The notes beneath the pieces were generated by a model that worked only from the letters and a program-made list of their open reading frames with translations, did not search any database and was not told the origin of the DNA. A stretch of 43,566 nucleotides of DNA from CAZMCT01 sp964564785 (GTDB lineage Bacteria > Planctomycetota > Phycisphaerae > UBA1845 > Fen-1342): positions 1 through 43,566 of the forward strand of contig CAZMCT010000016.1 in assembly GCA_964564785.1 (NCBI GenBank). Reading direction: 5' to 3'. The translations under genes and the position numbers were made by a program. Of the stretch, positions 1 through 8,729 are shown piece after piece; within the stretch, counting starts at the first letter, position 1, and each line of letters starts with the position of its first letter.

Positions 1-228
1 GGCGGCGGGTCGGGCGACGGCAGCGGCGCGCTGCGGCGCCCTGGCGGCCTTCTTGACGCGCCGGGCGGCGGACTTGCGGGCCGGCTTCGCGGCGCGCTTC
101 GCGCTTGCGCTTTGTTTGCGCAGCGTTCTCTTGCGTGCGACACCGCGGCTCTTGGCGGTGGTCTTGCGAGCAGCCTTCTTCGTGGTCTTGCGTCCAGACT
201 TGCGGGAAGCGGCTTTCTTCTTCGCCAT
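1..228 (-). CDS. Histone H1-like Lys/Ala/Arg-rich DNA-binding protein, partial
   Basis: The reverse strand from an ATG at 228-226 reads MAKKKAASRKSGRKTTKK and stays open for 76 codons to the window edge, so the C-terminus is missing. The translation is almost entirely Lys, Arg, Ala, Ser and Thr with repeated KKA, RKT and AKR steps and no hydrophobic core. That is the character of bacterial histone H1-like, nucleoid-binding tails. GAGGG lies six bases upstream of the ATG and supports this start. A similar tail heads the DksA-like protein at 22064. Chromatin binding or compaction is inferred from composition only; the missing part could hold a folded domain. Confidence 0.75.
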   Translation of the reverse strand, partial: MAKKKAASRKSGRKTTKKAARKTTAKSRGVARKRTLRKQSASAKRAAKPARKSAARRVKKAARAPQRAAAVARPAA

Positions 229-304
229 TGCGCGCCCTCGAGCAGAAGTGCCCCCGGTCGCGGCCGGCCATCCTGGCGCGGCGCGAGCCGAGCAAGCGGG
301 CGTC

Positions 305-333
305 ATTATGTGCTGCGCGCTGGGCGGGAACAA
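305..333 (-). promoter_or_regulatory. Possible sigma70-type promoter for the H1-like gene
   Basis: On the minus strand TTGTTC is followed after 17 bases by CATAAT, about 77 bases before the H1-like start codon. The -10 is good and the -35 matches only in its first three bases, so this is a weak call. The rest of 229-511 holds no gene that I can support. Confidence 0.3.
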
Positions 334-511
334 CAGTCGTGTGCGCGGGCGAGGTCCCGTGAGCGGTAACGGAGAGCGGCGTCACACCGAATGCGCGTGC
401 CCACGGCCTGTAACCGGGATCAGCACTCGTCCGAGGCTGGTACCGCCGCGCCAGCTGACATGATGCTGCGTTGTTCGCTTCGGGGGCACTCGAGAGAGAA
501 GGAATGCCCGA

Positions 512-1120
512 TCAGTCGTTTTGCTGAGTGGGGTAGTGGTCCGCCACTTCGCAAGGCTTTGGGTCGGTACCTACCTGGACAATGGCCGCTTCCGGCCCGA
601 CGCGAGCCGTCCGCCCGTCCGGCGGCATCACGCCGGCGACACGCGTGGTACGTGCCTCGGCGACGCGGGCACCACCGTCTTCGGGCCCCGCTGCCGCAAC
701 GCGATCGCTCCAGGCAAGGGTGACTCGCGCGCCGCCCGTGCCGCCGTACACGCCGATCTCCGGCCCCGCGTACCACGGCCCCACCGGATGCCCCGGCCGC
801 AGGCGGCGGTCCGGATACTTGAGGAACTGGAACTGGTCCGCGTCGCGGCCGAGGATCCGCTTCTCCTCGGCTGTCAACTCGGGAACCTTGAAATCGGGAA
901 CCGTTCGCCGCCGCGGCTCGCTCCGGTCACGTTCGGCCGTCACGCGGGCGGGGATCGTCCGCTGTACCTCGGCCCTGACCGGCAGTTCGTCTCGCGTCGG
1001 GGCCGCGGCCGTGGCGACGGAGCGCTGCGGCTCGCTCGCCGCGCAGCCGGCGAGCACGGCCGCGAGGACGCAACCCACGGCAGGGATAAACAGTGATGAC
1101 AATTGAAGTATGCATCGCAT
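512..1120 (-). CDS. Hypothetical lipoprotein
   Basis: I do not recognise a family for this 202-residue protein. I start it at the ATG at 1120 rather than 36 bases earlier, because AGGGGG lies seven bases upstream and the protein then begins with a classic lipoprotein signal: a hydrophobic stretch ending in the lipobox LAGC with Cys26. The mature part is Arg/Pro-rich. It includes a segment around residues 80-95 (FKVPELTAEEKRILGRD) and a short Gly-rich region. It is the last gene of a tight minus-strand run after sppA and trpG, ten bases from the trpG stop, so it is probably co-transcribed. It is likely anchored to a membrane; function unknown. Confidence 0.7.
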   Translation of the reverse strand: MRCILQLSSLFIPAVGCVLAAVLAGCAASEPQRSVATAAAPTRDELPVRAEVQRTIPARVTAERDRSEPRRRTVPDFKVPELTAEEKRILGRDADQFQFLKYPDRRLRPGHPVGPWYAGPEIGVYGGTGGARVTLAWSDRVAAAGPEDGGARVAEARTTRVAGVMPPDGRTARVGPEAAIVQVGTDPKPCEVADHYPTQQND

Positions 1121-1130
1121 GGTGTTCCCC

Positions 1131-1709
1131 CTAACCGATCCCCAGGAAGTTCGCAAGCAGTTTGTGACCGTCGCGGGTCAGGAAGCTCTCGGGGTGAAAC
1201 TGGACGCCGTGCACCGGCCAGGTGCGATGGCGGATGGCCATGATCTCGGTCGGGTCGTCGTCGGCCGTGGCGGAGACAATGTAGTCGGGCGGCAGCGTTC
1301 CGGATTCGATGATCAGCGAGTGGTAGCGTGTGGCTTCGAAGGGGTTCGGCAGTCCGCGGAAGATGCCCTGTCCGTCGTGGCGGATCAGACTCGTCTTGCC
1401 GTGCATGAGCCGCCGAGCGCGGATGATGTTCGCGCCGCTCACGAAGCCGATGCACTGGTGGCCGAGGCAGACGCCCAGCAGCGGCACCTGGCCGGCGAAC
1501 CGCCGGATGACGTCATTACTGACGCCGCCTTCGCGGGGCGTGCAGGGGCCGGGTGAGATGATGATATGGTCCGGGCGCTCGGCGGCGATCTGGTCGGTCG
1601 TGATCTGGTCGTTCCGATACACGCGGACCTCGATCCGCGGGTCGAGCTCGCCGATGCGCTGCACGAGGTTCCAGGTGAACGAGTCGTAGTTGTCGATCAG
1701 GATGACCAT
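1131..1709 (-). CDS. trpG: Anthranilate/aminodeoxychorismate synthase glutamine amidotransferase (TrpG/PabA)
   Basis: This is a 192-residue class I glutamine amidotransferase, full length for TrpG/PabA. It supplies ammonia from glutamine to the chorismate-binding subunit for anthranilate (tryptophan) or aminodeoxychorismate (folate). The N-terminus MVILIDNYDSFTWNL and the oxyanion segment ISPGPCTP are diagnostic. The nucleophile is Cys81 in GVCLGHQ, and the His172/Glu174 pair lies in FHPES. It starts four bases after the sppA stop. No trpE/pabB is next to it, and trpD lies about 20 kb away at 20785 on the other strand, so the tryptophan genes are dispersed. TrpG and PabA cannot be told apart from sequence, and one protein may serve both pathways. 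Confidence 0.93.
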   Translation of the reverse strand: MVILIDNYDSFTWNLVQRIGELDPRIEVRVYRNDQITTDQIAAERPDHIIISPGPCTPREGGVSNDVIRRFAGQVPLLGVCLGHQCIGFVSGANIIRARRLMHGKTSLIRHDGQGIFRGLPNPFEATRYHSLIIESGTLPPDYIVSATADDDPTEIMAIRHRTWPVHGVQFHPESFLTRDGHKLLANFLGIG

Positions 1710-1713
1710 GGCG

Positions 1714-2724
1714 TTACCACGCCGGGGCCCAAAGGTACAGGAATTGCGGTTCGGGGCCCGCGAGCCAGCGCGGCAGGTCGATGTTCAGGAGATTGACCTG
1801 GGTCGGCCCGTCGGCCCGGGCGTAGATGTTCGGGCGATAGTCGATCTGCCGACTGTACTCCACCACGCACACCGGCCGGTCGTCCAGGCCGGCGGCACGT
1901 TTCGCGGCCGCCAGTGCGTCGCGGAGCGAGCCGACCTCGTCGACCAGCCCGAGGTCGTGCGCTTCAGGACCGAGGTAGACGCGGCCGTCGGCCAGCGCGC
2001 GGATGCGCTCGGGCGGCAGGTTCGGCCGGGCGCGCTGGACGACCTCCAGGAAGCGGGCGTACATACCGTCGATGAGGCCCTGGAAGACGGCCCGGTCGCG
2101 TTCGCTCATCTCGCGGAAAGGCGAGCCGGCGTCCTTCATCTCGCCGCTTTTGATGATATTGACCTGGGCGCCGATCTTGTGGAGCGTGCCGCTGAATTCG
2201 GGGGCCAACATGATTACCCCGATGCTGCCGGTGACGGTGGTGGGCTGGGCGAACATGCGGTCGGCGGCGCAGGCGACGTAATAGCCTCCTGACGCGGCGA
2301 CATCCATCATGGCGGCGATGACGGGCTTGCCGGTGCGCTGGCGGAAGCGGCGGACCTCCTCGTACATGAGGTCGCTGGCGGTGACGGTGCCGCCGGGCGA
2401 GTTGATCCGCAGGACGACGGCCCGCACCTGCCGGTCGTGGGCGGCGCGTTCGAGCTTCTCGGCGAAGAGGGCGACCGGGTTGTCGGCACCGGTGCCGAGC
2501 AGGGACGTCGAGCGGCTGTTCTGGAGCGTGCCGTCAACCTCGATCAGCGCGAGTTTGGGGATCGCCCAGAGACTTTCGCGAAGCACGACGCGTTCCTCGA
2601 GCTCGGGGCGGGTCGGAACGGGTGTGATGAGGAAGGACGTCGGGCCGCAGCCGGCGAGGGCCAGCAGTGCGGCCGCAGCCAGCACGAGCCGGCCGCTCGT
2701 TCGGGGGTCGATCAGCAACGTCAT
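1714..2724 (-). CDS. sppA: Signal peptide peptidase SppA, S49 family
   Basis: This 336-residue S49 serine protease cleaves remnant signal peptides in the membrane. It begins with a hydrophobic stretch ending in LALAGC (Cys26), so it may be lipidated as well as anchored. The protease core includes INSPGG (108-112), ASGGYYVA with the nucleophile Ser145, and KSGEMKDAGSPFR. In the last, Lys197 lies 52 residues after the serine, the spacing I recall for the Ser/Lys dyad of Bacillus SppA. It is the short single-domain form, not the duplicated E. coli type. GGAG nine bases upstream supports the ATG. It heads the sppA - trpG - lipoprotein run. Confidence 0.93.
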   Translation of the reverse strand: MTLLIDPRTSGRLVLAAAALLALAGCGPTSFLITPVPTRPELEERVVLRESLWAIPKLALIEVDGTLQNSRSTSLLGTGADNPVALFAEKLERAAHDRQVRAVVLRINSPGGTVTASDLMYEEVRRFRQRTGKPVIAAMMDVAASGGYYVACAADRMFAQPTTVTGSIGVIMLAPEFSGTLHKIGAQVNIIKSGEMKDAGSPFREMSERDRAVFQGLIDGMYARFLEVVQRARPNLPPERIRALADGRVYLGPEAHDLGLVDEVGSLRDALAAAKRAAGLDDRPVCVVEYSRQIDYRPNIYARADGPTQVNLLNIDLPRWLAGPEPQFLYLWAPAW

Positions 2725-2784
2725 GCTGCGATTCTCCAGCAGGGTTTGCGGTGCGGCCGGCGTGTGGATCCGCGCGTACCGCTC

Positions 2785-2790
2785 TATACT
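2785..2790 (+). promoter_or_regulatory. Possible -10 box for the zincin gene
   Basis: TATACT lies 41 bases before the metallopeptidase start, in the gap between divergent sppA and this gene. I see no good -35 at 16-18 bases, so the call rests on the hexamer and its position. Confidence 0.3.
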
Positions 2791-2830
2791 CAGAAACCGG
2801 GACCGCCCGGTGCCGTTCGCGAGCGCGACG

Positions 2831-3205
2831 ATGATACACGTATCCCGGCAGGAATTCGACCGTGCGGTTCAGCAGGCGCTCGACGAGCTGCCGGACGAGT
2901 TTCGTCCGTACCTCGAGAACGTGGTGATCGAGGTCCGCGGACGGCCGGACGCGAAATTGATGCGCGAGGAGGAGGTGCCGGACGACCTGCTGGGGCTGTA
3001 CGTGGGGGTGCCGCTGGAGGAGAAGGGGCCGGACCTGGCGCCGACGCCGCTCCCCGACCGGATCCTGATCTTCCGCGACAATCTGTGCGAAATGTGCGCA
3101 GATTGGGACGAGCTGGTCGACGAGATTCGGATCACGGTGCTGCACGAGATCGGCCACCATTTCGGCCTGGACGAGGACCGGCTGGAGGAGCTGGGATACG
3201 ACTGA
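2831..3205 (+). CDS. Minimal zincin metallopeptidase family protein
   Basis: This 124-residue protein is a small acidic zincin of the metallopeptidase family often listed as DUF1025/Zincin_1. The C-terminus carries HEIGHHFGLDEDRL, where His105 and His109 of HEIGH would bind zinc, Glu106 would be the catalytic base, and the following acidic residues could supply the third ligand. The N-terminal half (FDRAVQQALDELPDEF) is typical of the family. I start at the ATG at 2831 because the open frame upstream runs through the divergent sppA gene and its 5' region. No strong Shine-Dalgarno is visible. It is divergent from sppA. Substrate unknown. Confidence 0.88.
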   Translation: MIHVSRQEFDRAVQQALDELPDEFRPYLENVVIEVRGRPDAKLMREEEVPDDLLGLYVGVPLEEKGPDLAPTPLPDRILIFRDNLCEMCADWDELVDEIRITVLHEIGHHFGLDEDRLEELGYD

Positions 3206-3271
3206 GGAGCAGCGAGTGGCGAGAAAGCGAGAAGCGGGTCGCCGGGCGCACGGGGGAGCCGTGAACAGCGC

Positions 3272-3291
3272 GGAGGGCGTTGCAGCCCTCC
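3272..3291 (+). terminator. Hairpin after the zincin gene
   Basis: A perfect seven-base stem (GGAGGGC with GCCCTCC) closes a six-base loop about 65 bases after the zincin stop. No T-run follows, so it may only be an mRNA end-protecting structure. Nothing else is evident in 3206-3448. Confidence 0.35.
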
Positions 3292-3448
3292 GGAGGCGGT
3301 GATCCGAGCCCCGCGCGCCGCGTCGAAAGCCGTGACCACTGCTCCCCCCGAATGACGTCCGGACGAATGAACACAGCGCGGGGCGCAGATTCCTTCGCTC
3401 GACGGGCCGAACACAGACGGACGGCCTGCGGAAGACAGGTGTGATCTC

Positions 3449-4573
3449 ATGAGAACTGCGGCCTTGTTGGGTGCGTGCTTCGCCTTCTCCGCAACGGTGC
3501 TTGCCCAAACGACCACTCGCGCCGCCGATGAGCCGCGCGCTGCGGCGCGCGAGCTGATGGCCCGCGGGGCGCGGTACCTGCTGGCCGCGCAGCAGGCGGA
3601 CGGCGGCTGGGCGTCCGACACGGGGCCCGGCGTCTCGGCCCTCGCGGTGAAGGCCCTCGCGCAGGAGCCCACCATTGGCCCGCGGCATCCGGCGGTGCGG
3701 CGCGGGGTCGAGTTCGTGCTGAAGCACCAGCGCGAAGACGGCGGGATCTACTCGGCGGAGGGGCTGCTGAAGAACTACGAGTCGAGCGTGGCGCTGTCGA
3801 TGCTGGCGGCCCTGAAGGACCCCGCCTGGGACAAGGCGGTGGCGGCGTTGCAGAAGTTCCTCAAGGACGGGCAGTGGGACGAGGGCGAGGAGAAATCGCC
3901 CGCCGACCCGTTCTACGGCGGGGCGGGCTACGGTCGGCACAAGCGGCCGGACCTTTCGAACACGCAGATGATGCTCGAGGCGCTGCATGACAGCGGGTTG
4001 CCGCAGGATGACCCCGTGTACAAGAAGGCGCTGATCTTCATCCAGCGCTGCCAGATGCTGGGCGAAACCAACGACCAGCCCTTCGCGAACGGCTCGACGC
4101 AGGGGGGCTTCATCTACTCGCCCGTCAACGGCGGCGAGAGCCGGGCCGAGACGTTCGACGTGGACGGGCGCAGCGAACTGCGCTGCTATGGCTCGATGAG
4201 CTACGCGGGGTTCAAGAGTCTGCTGTACGCCGGTTTGTCGCGCGACGACCCGCGCGTGCAGGCGGCCCTGGACTGGATCCGCCGGCACTGGACGCTCGAG
4301 TACAACCCGAACATGCCCGACGCCCGCTCGCGCGAGGGCCTGTTCTACTATTACCACGTCTTCGGACGAGCGCTGGCGGCGTGGGGCGAGGCCACGGTGA
4401 CGGAGCCGTCCGGGCGGAAGCATGACTGGCGACGCGAGCTGGTCGAGCAGCTCGCCCGGACACAAAAGCCGGACGGGAGCTGGGTCAACGACGCGGATCG
4501 GTACCTGGAGGGGCTGCCGGCGCTCACCACCGCGTATTCCGTGCTGGCGCTTCAGGCAGCAATGGGGGAGTAG
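3449..4573 (+). CDS. Secreted prenyltransferase/squalene-oxidase-repeat protein
   Basis: This 374-residue protein has a signal peptide (cleavage likely after LAQ, residue 20). It then carries repeats of the squalene-cyclase/prenyltransferase alpha-alpha barrel type: QQADGGWASDTGPGVSAL near residue 48, HQREDGGIYS near 92, and KPDGSWVNDADRY near 337. These QxxDGGW-like motifs line the barrel in terpene cyclases and also occur in non-enzymatic barrel proteins. I do not see a clear DxDD cyclase motif, so no reaction is assigned. Exported proteins of this kind are frequent in planctomycetes. It stands alone between the zincin gene and a convergent amidohydrolase. Confidence 0.82.
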   Translation: MRTAALLGACFAFSATVLAQTTTRAADEPRAAARELMARGARYLLAAQQADGGWASDTGPGVSALAVKALAQEPTIGPRHPAVRRGVEFVLKHQREDGGIYSAEGLLKNYESSVALSMLAALKDPAWDKAVAALQKFLKDGQWDEGEEKSPADPFYGGAGYGRHKRPDLSNTQMMLEALHDSGLPQDDPVYKKALIFIQRCQMLGETNDQPFANGSTQGGFIYSPVNGGESRAETFDVDGRSELRCYGSMSYAGFKSLLYAGLSRDDPRVQAALDWIRRHWTLEYNPNMPDARSREGLFYYYHVFGRALAAWGEATVTEPSGRKHDWRRELVEQLARTQKPDGSWVNDADRYLEGLPALTTAYSVLALQAAMGE

Positions 4574-4656
4574 GAACCGACAAACCACGCCCGCCGGTCG
4601 CGGGCGATGCGCCCGGCCGGGGTCTCGGATGGGCCGGAGGGCGTTTCGCGCATTCC

Positions 4657-5478
4657 TCAGACGGGCTGCGGCACCCGCGGCTGGAGCGGGAACAGGCGGG
4701 CGGCATTGCCACCGGCGACCCGCTCGAAATCGCCCGCCGGCAACTGGCCGCGCAGCGCGGCGAGCAGTCGCTCAACGTGGTTGGCGTGGTCCGCGCCGTA
4801 AGCGAGTGCGTCCGTCCCGAGCAACACGCGTTCCGCTCCCACGGCCCGCACCAGCCCGAACACCTCTTCGGGGGGCGCGTGCGCCGTATCCAGATAGAGG
4901 TCCGCCGTGCTCCGCTTTTGCGCGTGCCGCACCACCTCCAGCGCCGCGGCCCGCTGTCGGACGCCGCTGGCGCAGATGCACATGACTACCGCCACGCGGG
5001 CATGACGCCGTGCCAGCTCGTACACCCGCTCCGCCGCCGAGCCGCCGTCACCCGTGAGATAGAACACCGCCGGCCGCCGGACCTGCGCCGCCACCAGCAT
5101 CGCCCCGTCCAGCCGCTTGTCCGCCGCGTCGAGTCCATCCTCGCCCGGCGCAAAGGCCAAACCCGCCAGTCCCTCGGTTCGCACCGCCCCCGCCAGCACG
5201 TACAGATTGCTGTCGGGCCGGCCCGGCCGCACGCGGTAGAGCGCGCCCAGCCTGGGCAATGTCCGGCTCGCCACCACGCATGCCATGTTGGCGTCGGCTT
5301 CGTGCACGTCGGCCCCGCCCGGCCCCCCGGCCGCATCGCGGTTGGCGCACAGCACCAGGTCGAGTCCGCACTTTTCGGCGTAGCGGGCCAGCTCGTCGGG
5401 CGGCGGCGCGCCAGGCTGGGCTGTCCCGAGATGGGCGTGAACGTCCACGAGTGGCGGGCGCGGGGTGGGCATACTCAT
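4657..5478 (-). CDS. Amidohydrolase-family metal-dependent hydrolase
   Basis: This 273-residue TIM-barrel hydrolase belongs to the TatD/amidohydrolase-2 type. Metal-binding signatures are DVHAHLG at residues 12-18, a histidine in TAHAPPEE, and the late aspartate in VLLGTDALAYGADH. The C-terminal segment on GGNAARLF is the usual ending for the family. Substrate cannot be told. It is convergent with the squalene-repeat gene and divergent from polX. Its start has no clear Shine-Dalgarno, and the ATG two codons downstream is an alternative. Confidence 0.82.
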   Translation of the reverse strand: MSMPTPRPPLVDVHAHLGTAQPGAPPPDELARYAEKCGLDLVLCANRDAAGGPGGADVHEADANMACVVASRTLPRLGALYRVRPGRPDSNLYVLAGAVRTEGLAGLAFAPGEDGLDAADKRLDGAMLVAAQVRRPAVFYLTGDGGSAAERVYELARRHARVAVVMCICASGVRQRAAALEVVRHAQKRSTADLYLDTAHAPPEEVFGLVRAVGAERVLLGTDALAYGADHANHVERLLAALRGQLPAGDFERVAGGNAARLFPLQPRVPQPV

Positions 5479-5543
5479 GAGGTGATCGGACGTCCCCGCG
5501 CTGCGAATTGAGCCGCCGGGGTGCCGCGCGTCGCAGCGGTCGC

Positions 5544-5572
5544 TTGTCGCGGGGCGAAGACCGCCCTATAAC
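5544..5572 (+). promoter_or_regulatory. Sigma70-type promoter for polX
   Basis: TTGTCG is followed after 17 bases by TATAAC. Transcription would start near 5579, leaving a leader of only about ten bases that holds the GGGAGAGG ribosome site before the polX ATG at 5590. Confidence 0.5.
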
Positions 5573-5589
5573 CCCGCGGGAGAGGCGGC

Positions 5590-7320
5590 ATGAACGCGGA
5601 AGTGGCCCGGATCTTCGAGGAAGTGGCCGACTTGCTGGAGTTTGGGGGCGCCGATTCGTTTCGCGTGAACTCGTACCGGCGGGTGGCGCGAACGCTGGCC
5701 GAACTGGACGAGGATGTGCGGGGGGTGGCGGCGCGGGGCGCGCTCGACAAGCTGCCGGGAGTGGGCAAGGCGTCGGCGCAGAAGATCGAGGAAATCCTGA
5801 CGACGGGCCGACTGACGCTGCTCGAGGAGCTGCGTGCGGAGGTTCCGCCGACGCTGTTGGCGCTGCGAGCGGTGCCGTCGCTGGGACCGAAGAAGATCGC
5901 GCAGCTCTGGCGGGAGCGTGGGATCACGTCGCTGGACGATCTGCGGACCGCGATCGCGGCGGGCCGCTTGGCGGGCCTGAAGGGCTTCGGGGCGCGAACA
6001 ATCGAGCAGATCGCCCGCGGGCTCGAGTTCATCGCGCGGTGCGCGGGTCGGGTGCGGCTTGGCACGGCGGCCGAGCTGGCCGGAGAGTTGCGGGCCGCGC
6101 TTGCGCAGTTCGCGGGGGTGCTTCGGGTGGAGGTGGCGGGCTCGCTGCGGCGCGGGCGGGAGACGGTGGGCGATCTGGATCTGCTGTGCGTCGCGGAGCA
6201 GGGGGAGGCCGTGGTGCGGCAGTTCGCGGCACTGGCGTGCGTGGAGGAGGTGCTGGCGGCGGGAGTCACGAAAGGCGCGGTGCGCGTCGGCGTGGGGCGG
6301 GGGCAGTCGCTGCAAGTGGATTTGCGGGTGGTGCCGGCGGAGTCGTTCGGCGCCGCGTGGCAGTACTTCACGGGTAGCCAGGCGCACAATGTTCGGCTGC
6401 GCGAGCGAGCGTTGCGGCGCGGCTGGAACCTTTCGGAGTACGGGCTGACCGAGGGCGAGCGGGTGATCGCGGCCCGCACGGAGGAGGAGATCTACGCGGC
6501 GCTCGGGCTGCCCTGGATTCCCCCGGAATTGCGTGAGGACCACGGCGAGTTCGAGCTGTGCGCGCCGCCGCGACTGCTCGAGACGACGGATTTGCAGGGC
6601 GACCTGCACATGCACACGCCCGCCAGCGACGGTCACAGCAGCATTGAGGAGCTGGCCGCCGCGGCTGCCGCGCGGGGCTACCACTACATTTGCATCACCG
6701 AGCATTCGCAGAGCAGTACCATCGCGAACGGGCTGAAGCCTGAGCGGCTGCGACGGCACATCGCCGACGTACGGGCGGCCGCAAGCCGCATCCGCGGGTG
6801 CACGGTGTGGGTCGGCACCGAGGTCGACATCCTCGCCGACGGCCGGCTGGACTACCCCGACGATCTCCTGGCGGAGCTCGACTTCGTGATTGCGTCGATC
6901 CACAGCGGGCTGAGCGGCGACGGGGCGGCGAATACCCGCCGCACGCTGGCGGCCATCGAGAACCCGTACGTGGCCGCGATCGGGCATCCGACAGGTCGGA
7001 TCATCAACGAGCGCGACGCGATGCCGCTGGACATCGACGCGGTGATCCAGGCCGCGGCGCGCACCGGGACGGCGCTGGAAATCAACGCCAACGACCACCG
7101 GCTCGATCTGAAAGATCAGCACGCGCGGCGGGCGCGTGAACTGGGGGCGACGGTCGTGATCAACACCGATGCACATCACACGGCCGAGCTCGAGCATATG
7201 CACTACGGCGTGGTGACCGCGCGGCGCGGCGGGCTGGGCCCGGAGCATGTGCTGAACACGCGGGCGGCAAGCGAGGTGGCGGCCTTCGTCCATCGGAAAC
7301 GTGCAGCCACGAAGCGCTGA
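5590..7320 (+). CDS. polX: DNA polymerase X with C-terminal PHP exonuclease domain
   Basis: This 576-residue protein is a full-length bacterial family X polymerase for gap filling in base-excision and end repair. Residues 1-150 hold the helix-hairpin-helix DNA-binding part (LPGVGKASAQKIEEI and a second site at VPSLGPKKIAQLW). The nucleotidyltransferase core follows: GSLRRGRETVGDLDLL carries Asp195 and Asp197, and LQVDLRVV carries Asp244, completing the metal triad. From about residue 336 a PHP domain begins with DLHMHTPASDGHSS and continues through GHPTGRI and NTDAHH, giving 3'-5' exonuclease and AP-endonuclease activities in characterised relatives. All key metal ligands that I can locate are present. 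It is transcribed alone. Confidence 0.95.
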   Translation: MNAEVARIFEEVADLLEFGGADSFRVNSYRRVARTLAELDEDVRGVAARGALDKLPGVGKASAQKIEEILTTGRLTLLEELRAEVPPTLLALRAVPSLGPKKIAQLWRERGITSLDDLRTAIAAGRLAGLKGFGARTIEQIARGLEFIARCAGRVRLGTAAELAGELRAALAQFAGVLRVEVAGSLRRGRETVGDLDLLCVAEQGEAVVRQFAALACVEEVLAAGVTKGAVRVGVGRGQSLQVDLRVVPAESFGAAWQYFTGSQAHNVRLRERALRRGWNLSEYGLTEGERVIAARTEEEIYAALGLPWIPPELREDHGEFELCAPPRLLETTDLQGDLHMHTPASDGHSSIEELAAAAAARGYHYICITEHSQSSTIANGLKPERLRRHIADVRAAASRIRGCTVWVGTEVDILADGRLDYPDDLLAELDFVIASIHSGLSGDGAANTRRTLAAIENPYVAAIGHPTGRIINERDAMPLDIDAVIQAAARTGTALEINANDHRLDLKDQHARRARELGATVVINTDAHHTAELEHMHYGVVTARRGGLGPEHVLNTRAASEVAAFVHRKRAATKR

Positions 7321-7477
7321 ACGGGTGCGGCCCCGGGGGGCCTGCCCCAGCGGTCCGGGTTGCCTCATCGGCCGGTGCGGCGGCGGGGACGCGCGGGGGG
7401 GGGCGGCGGCGCGTTGAAATCGCCGGCGAGCGGCGCTAGTGTTTTAATGCGTTCTGAAAAGTGATTGGAGTTCGGAG

Positions 7478-8125
7478 ATGCCAGACGCATTGCGTGAATG
7501 CAAGGCGATGCTCGTCCGCCGCTGGGGCGAGATGGGCGGCTACTGGGGCATCAACCGCACCATGGCCGAAATCCACGCCCTGCTGTTCGTTTCGGGCCAG
7601 CCGCTGTGCACCGATGACATCATGGCGCAGTTGCACGTCTCGCGCGGCAACGCCAGCATGAACCTGCGGGCCTTGGTCGACTGGGGTCTGATTCACCGCG
7701 TGCACAAGCTGGGGGATCGGAAGGAGTACTTCCAGGCCGACACGGACGTGTGGCACATGTTCGAGACGATCATGCGCGAGCGCCGCCGGCGCGAGGTCGA
7801 ACCGATCATCGCCACGATCGACCGCTGCCGCGAGATGGCGGCGGGGCTGGAGAGCAACGGCCAGCCGGACGCCGGCGAGGCCCTCGAGTTCCGCCGCCGC
7901 CTCGACGAGCTCCAGAACTTTCTGACCGTCATGAGCACACTGTTCGAGCTCGTGCTCCGTTTCGGCGGCGCGGGCGTCGACCAGCTCGTCCGTACGCTCG
8001 CGCAATCGGCGGCCGCGAACTCGAACGCCGCCCGGCCGCGGGAGGCCGCGACAGACATCCCGGTCATCGGCGGGCGGCGACGCGCAGCCGCGAGAAAACC
8101 CCTGGCACGAAAGAGCCGCACATGA
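7478..8125 (+). CDS. GbsR/MarR-like HTH transcriptional regulator
   Basis: This 215-residue protein has a winged helix of the GbsR type. After an N-terminal helix (RRWGEMGGYWGINRTMAEI), residues 28-75 form the winged helix, with the recognition region LHVSRGNASMNLRALVDWG and the wing GDRKEYF. A coiled region follows (residues 90-180), and an Arg/Lys-rich tail ends the protein. GbsR relatives sense choline or other small ligands in osmoprotectant control, but no such genes are nearby, so the target here is unknown. Its stop overlaps the pyrE start (ATGA at 8122-8125), so the two are translationally coupled. Confidence 0.88.
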   Translation: MPDALRECKAMLVRRWGEMGGYWGINRTMAEIHALLFVSGQPLCTDDIMAQLHVSRGNASMNLRALVDWGLIHRVHKLGDRKEYFQADTDVWHMFETIMRERRRREVEPIIATIDRCREMAAGLESNGQPDAGEALEFRRRLDELQNFLTVMSTLFELVLRFGGAGVDQLVRTLAQSAAANSNAARPREAATDIPVIGGRRRAAARKPLARKSRT

Positions 8126-8655
8126 CCGAGGACCAGCTCGCGCAGGCACTGAAGTCGGCTGCACTGCTCGAGGGCGACTTCACGCTGCGTTCCGGCCGCA
8201 AGAGCAGGTATTATCTCGACAAGTACCTGTTTGAAACGCAACCCGAGCTGTTGCGTGAACTCGGCCGGCGGTTCGCGGCGTTCGTCACGCACGACATCGA
8301 CCGAATCGCGGGCGCCGAGTTGGGGGCGATCGCACTCGCCGCGGCCACCTCGCTGGAAACCGGCAAACCGTTCGTCATCGTTCGGAACGCGAAGAAGGCC
8401 GGCTACGGCACCGGGAAGCTGATCGAAGGGCGGATCGAGAAAGGGGACCGCGTCCTGCTGGTTGAGGACATCGCCACGTCCGGCGGCCAGGCCCTCGAAG
8501 CGTGCCAGACGCTGCGGGACGCCGGGGCCGTCATCGCCGGCCTGGTCGTGACGATTGACCGGCAGGAAGGTGCCCGTGAGGCGATTGAACAGGCGGGTAT
8601 CCGCTTTGACGCGCTTTTCACGACGTCGGACCTCGGAATCCGCAAGGACGGCTGA
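8122..8655 (+). CDS. pyrE: Orotate phosphoribosyltransferase
   Basis: This 177-residue type I PRTase converts orotate and PRPP to orotidine monophosphate in pyrimidine synthesis. The N-terminal substrate loop is FTLRSGRKSRYYLDKY (20-35). The catalytic flexible loop includes RNAKKAGYGTG with the Lys pair at 91-92. The PRPP-binding motif is VLLVEDIATSGG (111-122). The start is fixed by the ATGA overlap with the upstream GbsR-like regulator. An operon of this regulator with pyrE is unusual and might mean that the regulator responds to a pyrimidine-linked signal, but that is speculation. A family A repeat follows. Confidence 0.94.
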   Translation: MTEDQLAQALKSAALLEGDFTLRSGRKSRYYLDKYLFETQPELLRELGRRFAAFVTHDIDRIAGAELGAIALAAATSLETGKPFVIVRNAKKAGYGTGKLIEGRIEKGDRVLLVEDIATSGGQALEACQTLRDAGAVIAGLVVTIDRQEGAREAIEQAGIRFDALFTTSDLGIRKDG

Positions 8656-8729
8656 GCACCCCGGGCCGTGGCGGACGGCCGCAGCTCGGTTGCAGCTGGG
8701 GCCACCCCCGTGTCGAAGGACGCGTGAGC

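Noticed and set aside
2534..4588. A 684-codon minus-strand open frame
   Set aside because: It lies antisense to the zincin and squalene-repeat genes and partly within sppA. Its composition is that of a shadow frame.
5566..7368. A 600-codon minus-strand open frame opposite polX
   Set aside because: polX on the other strand is complete with all motifs, and this frame has none.
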